From: Cryptomeria japonica
Lineage: Eukaryota; Streptophyta; Pinopsida; Cupressales; Cupressaceae
DNA length: 64,000 nt
NCBI RefSeq assembly: GCF_030272615.1
Contig: NC_081406.1
Coordinates: forward strand, 169,721,861-169,785,860
Direction of reading: 5' to 3'
A model generated the notes under the pieces. That model saw only the letters and a list, made by a program, of their open reading frames with translations, did not search any database and had not been told where the DNA came from. The translations under genes and the position numbers were made by a program. Positions 21,380-33,924 of this stretch are shown piece after piece. How positions within the stretch are numbered: the first letter of the stretch is position 1; every line of letters starts with the position of its first letter.

Positions 21380-22809
21380 AATCATTTGTGAAAAATGAAC
21401 CATCTCTGGACACGAAGAACCATCATGTTCATCAGTTAAATGAAACACACAAGAATTTACCTTGAGGGGTGGTGCTTCAATAGCAAGTCTTTACTGAACA
21501 TGGGGTAATTGTAATTGTCTTCCTCCACCTCCTCCCTGTTGATTAAGATATCTCCTAGGAACATCTTGATATGGTTGGGAATAGGAAGTACTTTCTTTAG
21601 GAGTCTGCCTCTTTAGGGCAATTACATCATTCATTAACTGTTGAATAACCAGATCTGAGGAAGTAGTGGGTTGGGCATTGGATGTTTGTACTTCGCATTT
21701 CCATTTGCCCGCAGTGATCAAATCATCCTCTAATTCAACTGTGAGGGTTTTAGCGGTGTTCCAATTTGCAACCCTTTGCCTACGAATCAAGAAACTTATT
21801 TCAGAGGGCATAGGGTTAATAAAAAAAACATTTGAGATTATCATCTGAAGGTTTTTGGTTGACCAAAATCTTGTGTAGAATCTTATCAAATCTCGCTACG
21901 AAGTCCCTCATGGATTCAGGAAGTTCCTTTTTCAACTAGGATAACTGAACTAGGAGGGAGTGTTCATCTTCAGCTATCTTGAATCTAGCTTTGAATCTTG
22001 TCTTCAAATCCTGCCAGGTCATTATCACACTATTCGGCAAATGATAGAACCAATTAGCCACCACTCCTGTCAATATCTAGATAAACAGCCTGATAGCCAC
22101 ATCTTCATGTTGAACCGCTATTACTCCATAGGCTACGCTGAAAGCATTCAAATGCTCATCTACAGTGACTGCCCCATCCTCGCTAAATTTGGGCAAATGA
22201 TCTCTAGCAGTTTTTGGCAAGGGATTAAGGTTCAAACCTAGGTTCAACAAGCCTACAGTTGCCCCCCACAGGTTGTTGGCCACCATTGGGAGAATAATAT
22301 TAAGAGGAGTAGGATTAAATGAAATTGGTAAGGCAACACCATGCAAGACCAATGCTTGACAAACTGAAGATGCAGGTGATGACGGAAAAGGAGATGGAGG
22401 TCTACTCCTTGCCCTTCATTAGGACGAGATGGTGGATTGGAAATTTAAATTCTGCAATTCTTCAAAGATGGGATCAGAAATCCCCCCCCTCCTCTGGGAT
22501 CTAGTATACGGCCTGGAGTCTAGTGTGGAACAATCAGGGCAACAAATGTTTGGGAATCTGTAATTGATTATCAGGGACGTGGATTAAGAAAACCCTAGGA
22601 ACTACTACTCTTTCAATGACTAACATAGGCTGATCCGATTTTCTTTCTACTTCATTAAGAAGAGCACTTATTCTATCATACTCTGCTTGACTTCTTCTAT
22701 GCCTCCAGGCTAGAGTATCTAGCTCTAAGGTAATGTTACTTTGTTCCTCTTGTACCCAGTTTAGATTTGGTTGCAACACAAGAGAAAACCCTTCAAGAGG
22801 CAATACCAT
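21380..22809 (-). pseudogene. Element B gag
   Basis: Gag probably starts at the ATG at 22809, 86 bases from the LTR. The first 91 codons end at 22534. The capsid-like core is in another phase: FSEDGAVTVDEHLNAFSVAY (about 22190), then NWFYHLPNSVIMTWQDLKTR after a stop at 22077, so frameshifts are present near 22450 and 21890. The last part (21889-21491) is Gln- and Gly-rich with QQGGGGGRQ. Near 21452-21408 a CVFHLTDEHDGSSC block matches the C-x2-H-x4-H-x4-C knuckle of element A. Gag forms the particle and packages RNA. Confidence 0.8.
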
Positions 22810-22870
22810 TTATGAAGAACAGAGTACACTATAATGACGATCTAGTTTTAAAACCAATTATTCTCTTCGC

Positions 22871-22891
22871 TCCCTAGCGGAGTCGCCAAAA
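22871..22891 (-). promoter_or_regulatory. Primer binding site of element B
   Basis: Minus-strand TTTGGCGACTCCGCTAGGGA begins a few bases inside the LTR end. TGGCGACTCCGC is a familiar primer-site form in plant Gypsy elements; the tRNA needs a search. Confidence 0.85.
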
Positions 22892-23753
22892 AATATGTTG
22901 GTAAATAGATTTGTCTTTCCTTATTTGTTTAATCTTAAAGCACTATGGGTCATAGAAAGGCAGAAAAACTTTTTACCAAACAGTTTGAAAATCATCATAT
23001 TGATTAACCTCTAAATTAAGGTACAACTCCCTTTAGTAAATATTTGTTCGGCTCCAAATTACATACAATCAATAGAATGATTTTCACCAGAAAGCACTTA
23101 AAGACAATTACATACACCAATCAATACAAAATGAATGCAAGCACTGATCCATATATAACTTTTTATATAAAGCCGATAGACTTCATATGAACACTAAAAT
23201 AAAATGAAAAGATTATAAAGATGAAATTTGCCAATAGTTTTCTGCACACATAGAAAGTATAACAGCCCCTTCTTCGAAATAGATTTACACAGAAATCAAA
23301 CTTCAGATATCAAACACACAGATTTGAAACCGAAAATAGTTGTTAACAAGATTTTGCATTCATCGATGGCCGTCCACTTTCTACATACACAAAATGTTTT
23401 TAGCCAATCTTAAAGATAGTCTTTTCAAAAACTTAGTGAACCTGTTCAAAGTCATTACAAAACATATTTATAGGTCACCAAACCCAATAGCTCCTTTTTA
23501 CCAAAGTAAAATTAACTCGTAAGAGTTAATACAAAGCAACCCTAACTGTATAACCAAAACTAAGGAAAATAACTAGACTCGCTGGCAAACAACTGCCAGC
23601 AGTGCTAGTCATGTCTTCTGCTCAGTTCTGGTGTGATCGCTCTGGTTGGTGTCTTGAACAGACACCATCACCACCTTCGTCGTGCTCCACTATCGATGCA
23701 CTTTTGAAAACTCCTGGATTATAGTTACGTGTGGCAAACATAGGAATTACTCT

Positions 23754-26700
23754 CTACTTCTAGAGCTCCTTCTTTCTCTTCACCATCTGCACTTTATCTC
23801 TGTGGGAATCCAAGTGATCAAGACAAACAGTGAGCATTGATTCCACTTTAGAGATCCTCATAAAGTCTTCCACAGATAAGGATTTCTCCATCTTGATTTG
23901 TCTGATGTGGCTACTAAACTAGTTAATCATCTCTATAGTGTCTTCCAAGGTTTCGCTATCTTCTTTAAGTAATTGGACATCCATGCAATGTAAGTCCTTC
24001 TGCATGGTCGCCCTTAAGGCCGTTAATTCACCACACAGACTAGCCAACTCATTATAACCCTGTTCAATAATTTGGTTGCACCACTCAATACTCTCCTTAC
24101 AAATAAACATTACATCCTCATTTAATCCTGACACTTGATTCTTAGCAAGAAAGTTCATTAGACCATAACGTTGAATATAATGCATCTGTTTTGAAATCAC
24201 AACCCACTTAGATTTCTCCTTCTGCCACAAGACTGAGTCGGAGTCCAATGCTTTGGTGACCTCATTGGCTTCTTTGAAAATCTAGACCAAATCCGTTATG
24301 TAATTAGTTGCCTGATGCATGATTGAGGTGAGCCATTTTGAGAAAACCTTGACAATCATCCTATTTCATTGAACTTCATCAAAGAATTTTTGATTGCTAG
24401 GTGATTTTGGACTAAATGGTCCTGAATGTTGGGATAATGGTAATGGGTTGTTCTACAAAGCATGAATATACTGGGCCATTTGTGTTAAACTTTGTTTCAA
24501 CTCAGCCTTGTTTCTCTCATCCTTCCAAATATGGGAGATAATTCATTTAGTCGAAGTCTCCAAATGCTTCATATCTACGGCTCTGGTTTCGACCCCCAAA
24601 TCAATTTGTTCAATAGCATAGTCTACTTCAAAAGTCATAGCAGCATCTTTTTTGGACTCGGGTCTAGCAATGTCTGCAGTCCAATGCTTCGTGCTCTCGT
24701 CAAAATCAATTATAGCCTTTGTTTTTAACTTTTTGGGCTTTGTAGACCTTCCCAGACATTTACTCACAACGTCCTCCATTGATACTGAAATTGAAACCAC
24801 ATTCCTTTTCCTGGTGATTGAATCACTTAACCATTTTGGTGCTAGAGTCAGTTCTTTTGAAGGCATGGGTGGAAATCCTGCTGAGGATGGTGGTGTGACA
24901 TGGTCTATATGAGACTGGATTTCAAGTGTCCGTGAGTCCTGGAAAATAGTATCCATGTCAATTGAAACCTTGTCTACTTTGGAAACAGGGGATGTCATCT
25001 TGCACAGTGTTTATTCTATGTCCAAATCCAGAATGAGATGAGAAGCCGGCAGCTGGAAACTCTTCTTGGACCTTGACCTAGTCACTCGACTAGCAATAGA
25101 AAGCTCAATCCCGATGTCAAGTTTCTCTTCTTTAATCCTTGCATGTCCTTTTCCTGCATCAGAAACGGGAATGTTAGTCAAAACAAATTTTTTTCTTGTG
25201 GTACTCCTCTTTCCACTTTTGCTTCTTGAACTGGTTGCTCGTGTTGAATGAAATCGGCAACTCCTAAGCCAATTTTTCATCCTACGCATTACACTGAAGG
25301 TGCGTGTCTGAAAAATATCCCCCATCTTCTTGCTCCAATCCACTTCTGGAAGAGGTTCATCATGGATCCGCTTCATAAACTCTGAATCAAGTATGTCTTC
25401 ATTGTCGGTGGTGACACCCGAGGTATCCATTGGCAATTTCATGTCATGAATTTGTTTTAAAGTTAATCTAGACCAACTCCTTCTCTGTACTTCAAATTCA
25501 TCCTGGCAACCCTCCCAATAATCCTCCAACTGAGGAACATGCTGATCAGGTACCATCTTCTTCACATACTGAGCAATAAAACCTTTACTATCAAAGTTGT
25601 CCCTTTTCACAAAGGTCTTCAAATGAAACCTTTTAAATTCCAATTCAAGATTTAGTGCATCAGAGACTAACCTACAACTATAATGGCCTAAATCAATGGG
25701 AAAAATCCCACTTGTGTCAGAGTCCTCACCATAATCTTTTGCGACATAAGCAAGCTATCTAGAAACTTTGATCAAAATGCACAAGTCTGAAACGTACCTG
25801 GGTAGTCTAAAGGGTTCACCTTTAAATCCTCCAACTCTTAGGTAAGTGAAGTGGCTGAACTGTATAAAGAAACTACCATATATGTTAACAAGCTCAACTG
25901 CTTCTGCAAACATTCTTCTATGCAAATTACCCTGTAATTCAAAGGTCAGCCTTCCAATGAAAACATCATTCCAACAGAGATAATCATCAACATGCCCTTT
26001 CAAAGTTAGACTAGGATGATACTCATAAATTCTCATGCCTTGAACCCATTTTACATGAGACAACCCAGATCATTCTCTCATACAGGCAAGCATATATACT
26101 AGATAGGATGACATATAAGAATTAGGCATTGCCAGATAATTACTCAAACCTTCATGTAACCTTTCTGCAATGACAATTCCCTAGTCGGTGAACTGACTTC
26201 TATCTAGAGTGACCTGGATGAAGAAATACATCCAGTCCTCCCAGTAATAAGAGTGAGAATTACCCTTTAGCTTGCTCAACAATATTACCAAGTCTCAGAT
26301 TGCAGGAATTAAATGTTCACGGGTTAGAGGTCTCGGTAGCCTTGAGACCCCTTTTTGGAATTTTAGGAGCCAGTTTCATGTAATAATTGTTCTATAATAC
26401 TGCTTTTTCTTAGATAAAATTCCGTAGGATTTGTCAATGGTCCAATCTTCATAGGGTTCCTGGTGTGGAATACCCATGGCTGTCATTACTGTCTGTCTAT
26501 CAATGGACAACAAGACTTCACCATCATTTTTTCTTATGCATCTATTGCCCTTGTCATAATGACTCATACATTCTAAGACTAACTTAGGGTAAGTAGCAAC
26601 TGTGGGAAAGGCGGTTGCTTCTAATAATCCACTCTATGCTACATCTCTCATCATGGGGTCTGCGGCTGAATTCCTTACTCTTTCTAGAAAAACATCTAAA

Positions 26701-26789
26701 TCTAGCTGAACTAACGTTGTATCACCTAACTCTGGTAAAGAGCTTACAAGGGAAGATGAGCTCATCAATTTGGGCAAAATAGGTCTCAT
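23754..26789 (-). pseudogene. LTR-encoded ORF of element B, copy 2, 1,012-codon frame
   Basis: From ATG at 26789 to TAG at 23754 the frame never shifts but holds roughly a dozen in-frame stops, including 26376 (TGA), 25755 (TAG), 25011 (TAA) and 23919. The predicted 1,011-residue protein has a globular N-terminal third (KGNSHSYYWEDWMYFFIQ, LKGHVDDYLCWNDVFIGRL, FKGEPFRLPRYVS), a central block with RSKSGKRSTTRKK, VTRSRSKKS and TKPKKLKTK clusters, an acidic Ser/Pro-rich part, and a C-terminal helical region with ESIEWCNQIIEQGYNELAS that looks like coiled coil. No protease, RT, integrase or PMD signature is visible. It lies wholly between the LTR ends, in sense orientation. In sense it starts about 850 bases into the LTR, where U3 palindromes precede it. 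Function unknown; a regulatory or silencing-interfering protein is speculation. Confidence 0.78.
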
Positions 26790-27356
26790 TTTTAGTTCAT
26801 GGTTTTCCCCAATTAATTCCAGGCAAAGAAGGAAAGTGGAAACAGAAACAAGCAGCTAACAGAATACCTAGATCTTTTAAAACAAAGTGCAGTAATTTAG
26901 AAAGTTGTGGAACATACCTTCCTCTATACTCTGTAAACCTCTATCACAGCCTATTTCTCCCACTTCAAAAACTCCTTCTCAAAATATTCTCAAGAAAATA
27001 ATAATCCCAACGAGACAACTACTTAGTTTTAAAGCCGAGAAAATCTTACCCATCATTACTAAAAGCTGCCTTCATTACTCCTCATTCGTGTGACCTTACT
27101 TTGAAATGATTGCACTGAAGCATGCCTTAAATGTTAAGTCACTTCACTTTTGACACAGTGGATCCTCACACATACTCGCCATAAATGGTAGATTTCAAAT
27201 CATTGAAGAAAGAATATTCCTCCCCTTGGTGGTCGTTTATCATGTTCTAAAAGTCCGTGTCGTCACCACGTGGCAAGTCACATGTCTTTCAAGAAACCTA
27301 TACATAAAACTTTGACCCTTGCAAAACCATCGCAACACAACACAAACATGACAAAT

Positions 27357-27516
27357 CTTGAACTTTGAACCTTGAACCAAAAATGTTCAAGTTCAAGGTT
27401 CAGAGAATGCAAAATGCCGACAAGGACTAGCAAGACTGAAAATCGTGCGGGAGGAAAAACATTCAAAACAACGCTTGTTGAACTTTAAACCTTGAACCAA
27501 AAAGGTTCAAGTTCAA
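27357..27516. repeat. LTR palindromes, second LTR copy
   Basis: Equivalent to 17286-17446. One arm of the first palindrome carries a point change (AAATGTTCAAG against AAAGGTTCAAG), so it is slightly weakened. Confidence 0.7.
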
Positions 27517-27642
27517 TGCAGTGAAACTTAACAATGATCGAATTACATGAGAAAAATTTTAAACAAATTTATTGACCAATGAATTAGATAAGCATTACTT
27601 CAAACAAGGACGCATATGGAATGGAAATTTTATATGGGCCCA

Positions 27643-28512
27643 ACAATTAGTAAGATTGATTATTTAAATGAGATGTAGTTTATTGTTCTAATGATATTTT
27701 ATAATGGATTCCATTATTTTTCCTTATGAGCTAGACTAAGTTAAACCTCAGATGAAATTTAAAGACTAGATTTAGCATTTGAGTCCATTCAACATTTTGT
27801 ACAAATGTCAATGAACCTTAGAGTATTATCATCATCAAATGGCTAAATTATGGTATGAAATGAAAATGAGAGGAAGTGTGGCTTATTTAACTTACTGTAA
27901 ATTAATTGGATTTATGTTTTATTTTATTACCAATAAGAGTATGCATACTGAGTTGTATATCATTAATAAACAAATTCTAATTCCATATGGATTGAACCAC
28001 ATCAAAGAATTGACAACTAGTATATAAGGTATACATAAGATCCATGATAACTAAGACCAAGGACCTAGGAATGGGCTTGATTTGAGAGCAGAACCCCTCA
28101 ATTGCATCTTGGTTTCATTACTAATTGAGACTAATATACTTATATATAAAAATTTAAAACGGTGCATCATGGTTACAAATTTTGTTCCAATGTCCATATT
28201 GACAAATGTCCTTCAATTTGTGTTTGATAGTGGTGTCAAGTTTAAATTTATGACTGAGTTGAGGAATTATGCATAGACCTACAACTGTGCAAAAAGAAAT
28301 CTAATATATTAGAGTAAGGATTTTTTAACCACAAGGAAAAGAGTTGATTGCAAACATTTTGTTATTATATACAAATCACTTATTGTTGACAAATAGGTAT
28401 AGATTTAGTAGGAATAGACAAGGAAAATATTAGCTAGAATGAAAATTAAAACTATAATGTGTGCATGTTCTAACATTGTTATAAGTTGATACTTTTAGGC
28501 AATCTACTTCTT
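27643..28512. other. Background DNA, no recognised feature
   Basis: A/T-rich sequence between element B and complex D. Short frames at 27839-28027 and 28082-28276 show no domain. The sequence up to 28512 continues at 43475 once complex D is removed. Confidence 0.5.
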
Positions 28513-28517
28513 GTTTT
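28513..28517. repeat. Target-site duplication of complex D, left copy
   Basis: GTTTT immediately before the first LTR; the partner is at 43470-43474. Confidence 0.85.
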
Positions 28518-29436
28518 TATTGGCAATTGACACTCAATTGGTTGGTTTCAATATGTTGTCATTGATAGCAACATGGCAACTTGTTCCAGCTTCATATTTT
28601 AGTTTAGCTATGTACTAACAGGCACTTCATAGACACTTCACCGGCAGTGGCATAGACAGGTTGGAAGGAATTCTTTGGTTACCGACAATGCAGGTCGACA
28701 TGGTTTAGAATCAGGTTATCAGTATTGGGGGCCGACATCATTTGGAGACCCGACATCGGCAATTGTTTTTGATATTCATGTATTTACGTTATCTACCCGA
28801 CATGTATATTCATATTTTAATTATCTTTCTAAGTTGACATAAGGCATGATGAATTGTAAAGGGTATATAGGTCAGTTGGTTAGATCATTTTGATATATGT
28901 ATTCAGAAGAAAATAATGAAGGAGATGTGAAATATATGAGAGAGATTATGTATGTGAGGATATTTTTGTAAAGGGTTATTCAGGTATAGGGTTAAGGGTT
29001 CCAGACCGGAATAGACAAAGCTTAACCAGAACTATATTCAGGCATAACATATGTTATCTTTGTAGTTCAATCATTTCTTCAAATTGTAGTCTAGATTTTT
29101 ATGTAGTTAGTGAGGCTCCTTTTGTGATTTAGTAGTGTGCTCTAGGCTATAAGCCTTCCTGCAAGTGCAAGCCCCTCTATTTGGTAATATCTCTTCATAT
29201 GGCCAGTGGATTGATATTGTGGGCCACAAATCCCACCGTAGTTTTTCCTCTTTGAGGTTTTCCACATATAATTATGTGTGTTATGGTATTTATGTGATTG
29301 GATTATTGGTTTCTTTACTTCTTTCAATTCTATATGTACTAGTTGGTGTATGCATGTTTTGATAAGGTCAAAATTGGTCATTCTGGTAGAAAATTGATTC
29401 ACCCCCCCAGCCTCTCAGTGTTCTTGGAATCCAATA
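28518..29436 (+). repeat. Complex D first LTR
   Basis: It matches 40463-41388. The first bases are TATTGGC where the second copy has TGTTGGC, and the end is CCAATA where the second has CCAACA, so both terminal dinucleotides have decayed. GGGTATATAGG near 28860 is kept in the second LTR (about 40806) and may be a TATA box. Confidence 0.9.
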
Positions 29437-29438
29437 AT

Positions 29439-29450
29439 TGGTATTAGAGC
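29439..29450 (+). promoter_or_regulatory. Primer binding site, complex D unit 1
   Basis: TGGTATTAGAGC, one change from the initiator-tRNA-Met complement TGGTATCAGAGC, two bases after the LTR. Confidence 0.85.
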
Positions 29451-29504
29451 CTTGTGCCTTAGAGGAAGTTTAACATCTTGAGGGAGATCCTAAATCCTCA
29501 ATCC

Positions 29505-30627
29505 ATGGATATGAGTTTGGAAAGACAACTTGAGGTAGCACTTGAAGATAATGATGTTGAAAGGATGAAAAACTTGAAGTTACAAGATGAATTGAATTCT
29601 GCTCAGAAATTCATTCTTGTCCTATAGGAGAGGTTGTCATTTGTTCAAACTAGGAGGAAGGAACTTTTGCAAAATAGGGATGATGAAGAGAAAGATGCAC
29701 TTAAGGAACAGTGTCAGAAGTTGAGTCAGGAGAACATGGTCATGAGAAATGAAATGCAAGCTATAACTATGAAAATGTTTAAGGATATTGAAAACTAGAA
29801 GAAAAAGGAAGAAAATCTTGTTGTATCTCTAAAGAAAAAAATTGAAGAATGTGGTAGGTTGGTTCATGAGAATGATATATTGAGAATTGATTTAGTACAA
29901 TCCCAAAGTAATGAAGAAGAGCTTGAGAGTCAAATGATAATTTTGAGAGATGATTTGACTATTGCAAGTGAGTATAAAGAAAAATTCAAGATTAGTTCAG
30001 CACAACTAGATGAGTTATTGAAGAGACAAAGACAAAATGGAGATTCCAGTGGACTTGGATTTGAACAAGGACAGAGTTCCGATGCTGCAAATGAAGATCA
30101 AAACCATAAGGCACTGATAAGGAAGTTTAATGCTTATAAATTTAATGGTAGTTGCTTTGTTTGTAATAAATTTGGTCACATGTCTAGGCAAATTTAGAAA
30201 TAGATAAAATCAGAACCTTGATTATGCTCTCGGTCAATGTTCTAAATGTAATAAGTATGGACATAAGACATAAGATTACAGAATGAATGTTAAATGTTAT
30301 GCATATTGATAATTTGGACATATGGCTAATCAGTGCAAGTCTAGCAATTATACCAGTTTTAGCAAAGCAATTCAAAAGAAAAATGTTACATGTTATGCAT
30401 GTAATGAGGTTGGACATATTACTAAATTCTGTAGAAGCACAAATCCACCAGTTGGTAATGGAGTATCAAATGAGAAATGGAAAGAAAAGGTTAATGAAAT
30501 CTGGCAAGATCATACCCAGAGATGGGCCAGGAAGTTAGAAGATCAATCTGTAGATGGGAATGCTCTGGTTACTCAACCGACAGAGGAGGTTGCTCCTGCA
30601 CCGATAGGAAGCTCAACTGGTAACTGA
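29505..30627 (+). pseudogene. Complex D unit 1 gag with CCHC knuckles
   Basis: The start ATG at 29505 follows the primer site by 55 bases. The first 200 residues are Glu/Lys/Leu-rich and probably coiled coil (LERQLAVALEDNDVERMKNL). Stops occur near 29626 and 29798, and the frame shifts around 30185-30320. The C-terminal third carries a series of C-x2-C-x4-H-x4-C knuckles: FVCNKFGHMS, KCNKYGHKT, FGHMANQC and the intact CYACNEVGHITKFC. Such gag proteins bind the element RNA. The usual Copia capsid domain is not obvious, so this gag looks divergent or partly deleted. Confidence 0.8.
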
Positions 30628-30987
30628 GGTAGATGCCTTAGGGGTAGGAAAAATTCATGATAATACTGCTTAAGCCTTGAGAAGAGGATCTGGAAGATGT
30701 TCCAGACATTTGAGAATCTTATCTGGTATGGAGATGTTTGATCAAGATCCGATATTTTCCACCGGAAGACATTTATATCAATGATGGATTAGGGTTTTTC
30801 TTAGAGGATAAAAGGTTGAATTCACTTCATTTCTGATCACTTTGCATTCAGAGCAATTCAAAGCAATTCATAGGGGGTCTAAGCCAAATCAGTGTGATCG
30901 ATAACATCTTGAGCGATTTCACTAGGGATTGGAAGAGGTCTTTAGAGTCTTTCACCGATAGTGATTCACAGGTATTTATCTTCAATC
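30628..30987. other. Spacer between gag and ORF2, complex D unit 1
   Basis: No coding support. The stretch is largely missing from unit 2, where gag-end sequence joins directly to ORF2 sequence near 42665. Confidence 0.6.
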
Positions 30988-33924
30988 ATGGAAGCATGAT
31001 CATCATCTGTACCTATGTTTGTTGCAAATTTGACTATTGTTCAGGTCAAGGATAGTCCCAGGCTGATTTTTAAGCGATATCCGCATGTTGCTACGGTGGA
31101 TGATTTAGTTGGTGCTTTTTCCCTTGTTCCGAAAGGAGTCGTGTATGTTGAAGATGTAAGAGCCTACATTCACTATCATATTGAGGATTTTGGAATAAAT
31201 GATATCAAGAGCATGTACATGAATAAGTTAATGGGAGACATTCTAGAATTTGAAGTTAAAATTGTTAGGTATGTTTTGAGCAGAGTACATGGAGAGTTTA
31301 TCTGGTTGGATATACCATATAAGATTACGAAGGAGGCCATTAGGGAAATTACCAGTTTACAGCAAGTTGGACAACGTCCAGAGAAGAAAGTTTCAAATAA
31401 TTAGGTTAACAATATTACCAGCACAACATCAGAATCAATGAGAATTAGTACTATCACCAACACAGATATCGGATTCAGTAGCATGGTCATTGGTTACAAG
31501 GTAGCTCAATCAAACCGGCTGAATTATGTTTCTATCTCCTACATTTAGGTAGCTCATAAAATGATGAGGGAGAATGAGAAGTTAGATCTATGTGGTTGGA
31601 TGTTGGATGAATTATTGATTAACCTAAGAAAGATTAAAGGAAAAAAGAAAGGAACCTTCCGGTATGGTAACCTAATTGTCTGTTTAATGTTATATTTCAT
31701 CAATGAGATTCCCAATTTTGGGAAGAGAAAATGGGCATTCGATATCTCGGTAGGGAGGCAATTAAAACAGTCTATTGTTACATTAGTTAGTCAGAGAGAT
31801 GACAAAGTATGGGGTTACTTTAAAGCATTTCAAAAGGCTATGAATTATAGGATGAGAGTTCCTAAGCACATTGTTGAGAAGTACTCAACCGACATATGCT
31901 TCATGGTCAAGAAAGATGAAACTTTGATGGAAACTGTAAAACCCCAGAAGATTTGGATTGAGGAAATGGGTTATGAAGTTGATGCACATATCCTTGATGC
32001 TTATGCACAAATGCTAATTGAGGTACCTATTGATGAAACTATCAAAACCTTTGGCACTGCTAAATAGAACAAGCAAGAGGTTGAAACCGAGTTCAACTGG
32101 AAGAAGAGAGAGAAGTAGGAAGGAAAGGCAAGTAAATTTGCTGAAAAATTTTCACAGGACATTAAAGCATTGATTGATGTTGTTCTGGAGAAAGGCAGAA
32201 GAGGAAAGAATTAGAAATATTCATTGAGCCTATTGCAGCAGAGTCTACATCTGTTGATGACACGCCCCATATATTCAAAAGGGTATTGAGGAAGAAAAAT
32301 GAAGAAACTAAGGTAGAGGGTAAGAAGAAACTGGTTAGGAAAGTTACTATCAAGGTACCGACATAGAAGAAAGCACCAAAAGAAACACCTTCAGCCCCAT
32401 CCGGTAATGGAAGAAGGAAGAAGAAGGATGACATTGATCTAGAAATTGAATATGGTAATGTAACTATCATTCCACAAAAGACTTGTGCAGAGTTAGTTGA
32501 TGAGATTACTAAAGGCAGTATGTTAAAGAATGTAAAGTTTTATTATGAACACTTAGGTAATGATGAACAAAGAGAAGTAGAGGAAGTAGTTTTGTTATAT
32601 TTGGATATTTATAAGTAAGCCCTGTTAGAAATTGAAGACCAAATACCAACATAGTTGTATGATATGTTAGATGCTAGAAGACTATTAACAATGCAAGAGG
32701 ACAAGAATATAAAGGTTCAAGATTTATTATCTATTTATTTTTCTATTGCTCTAGAGGAGATGGATAAGACACTGGAATTTGCAAATAAGAAAATCTTTAA
32801 CAAGAAGCATAAAATAATCAGTCTTATGTTAGGAAGGGTCAATGAGATAATCAAGGAGACCCACAAGGCATAGGTTAAGTTATTCGAAGAGAACCATGGT
32901 TTTTATACTTCACCAAAATCTAAGAAAAATACTACAAACATCTCGGTTAAAGGGAAGGGTAAAGGTATTATGGGTACTTCACCCTCAATTTTGAAAAACA
33001 TTAAGATAGTGGAAATTGAGCCCTCGGTAGATAAAAATGTACAGACAAATGTTGAGATACTGGAAAATATAGAGGATGTAAAGGTTGATAATAAATAGGT
33101 TACTAATTGTTAGGACAACAGTCCTCTAGATTAGATTGTATAGAATGAGGATAAAGTTCCTAGGTAGGAACCGACAGTTACTGAGACTGTACCAAGTGGT
33201 GAAGCCACCGGTGCAAGTGAGGAAGCTATAAAGATTAAATCATCAGAGGAGAAGCAAGAGGGATATGTCAGCAAACCAACAACGAGTCATCCATTGTTGT
33301 AAATTGATATTTCACAAATTGAAAAGAAAAGATTAACCGAGATGAGGTCTATTGAACTCATGATGATAGCTGCAAATAAAATGATGAAGGAAGGATCTAT
33401 GGATAAAGGTGTTATTGATCAGTCTATCACTGTTTTGCATAGACTTGTCCTAGAGTGTAAATTTGGTAATGAAGTGAGCCCATCTGGCAAGCTTAAGATA
33501 ATGACTGAACACATTTCAAAGGATTTTTAGTCCTTGCAATAGATATCAAACCAACAAGCACTAGAGAGATTCACATAGGCAAAAAGAGCTACATTTAATC
33601 AAATGATTGAGTCTGAAAGGAAGGAAATCAATGATAAGTTAAAATTGATAGATGATTCTTTAAGGTGGTGTACAAATATCTATAGAGTATTTTGTAACAC
33701 AGGTCTGCTCATAGCTGAGTTAGATAAAAAGATTAAGGACATTCAGGAGGAGATTACAGGTATAGCCAACTATTTTGATGGATTGAATTCATTGAATACA
33801 TCCATTGATGGTCGGATTTTGGTTTTGGAAGCCCAAGTTTATGCTCTGGAGAGGGAAGAAGACAAAATCATAAGAAGAGCCAAAAGTCTTCGAGGTTTGG
33901 TGAGTCCTTGGTTGGATTCATTAA
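30988..33924 (+). pseudogene. ORF2 of complex D unit 1, N-terminal and central part
   Basis: A long accessory protein starts at about 30988 and continues to the insertion of element E, with the last 65 residues beyond it at 39999-40192. The total is about 1,040 codons. The N-terminal domain shares VEDVR, YVLSRVHGEFIWLD and YKITKEAIREIT with ORF2 of element F. Further on are YGNLIVCLMLYFINEIPNFG and VPKHIVEKYSTDICFMV, again matched in F. A Lys-rich middle (KRVLRKKNEE, GRRKKKDD) and a C-terminal coiled coil follow. A frameshift lies near 32200, and there are many stops. About 60 bases present in unit 2 (near 42885-42950) are deleted here at 31234. I recognise no named family; the repeated (I/V)-rich N-domain may be related to uncharacterised plant transposon proteins. 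Confidence 0.75.
33920..33924. repeat. Target-site duplication of element E, left copy
   Basis: ATTAA, identical to 39994-39998. Confidence 0.9.

Larger units (their letters stand above)
1..27642 (-). mobile_element. Element B: Tat-like Ty3/Gypsy retrotransposon with giant LTRs, left end outside window
   Basis: The stretches 1-644 plus 14008-17572 repeat 23419-27642 almost base for base, and between them lies a minus-strand gag-pol region (17573-22895). This is the layout of an LTR retrotransposon read on the minus strand. The complete LTR runs from 22896 (plus-strand TGTTGG) to 27642 (plus-strand GGGCCCA), 4,747 bases. The left LTR lacks about 523 bases beyond the window edge and is split by element A. 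A primer binding site sits beside the right LTR at 22871-22891. The target duplication cannot be tested because the left end is missing; the five bases after 27642 are ACAAT. An archaeal-type RNase H and a C-x2-H-x4-H-x4-C gag knuckle point to the Tat group. All coding parts are degenerate. Confidence 0.9.
22896..27642 (-). repeat. Element B 5' LTR, complete, 4,747 bp
   Basis: It starts (plus strand) TGTTGG beside the primer site and ends GGGCCCA, where similarity to the left copy stops. It contains the protein frame at 23754-26789 and the two palindromes near its sense start. Bases 22896-23418 have no partner in the window because the left LTR begins outside it. Confidence 0.9.

Noticed and set aside
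23754-26789. Idea that the LTR protein is another PMD protein
   Set aside because: None of the PMD blocks (AERW, GEMTVTLEDV, LLQVWAYEH, VIWRPY) can be found in it.
27839-28276. Two plus-strand frames of 62 and 64 codons between elements B and D
   Set aside because: Length is expected by chance in A/T-rich DNA and no motif is present.
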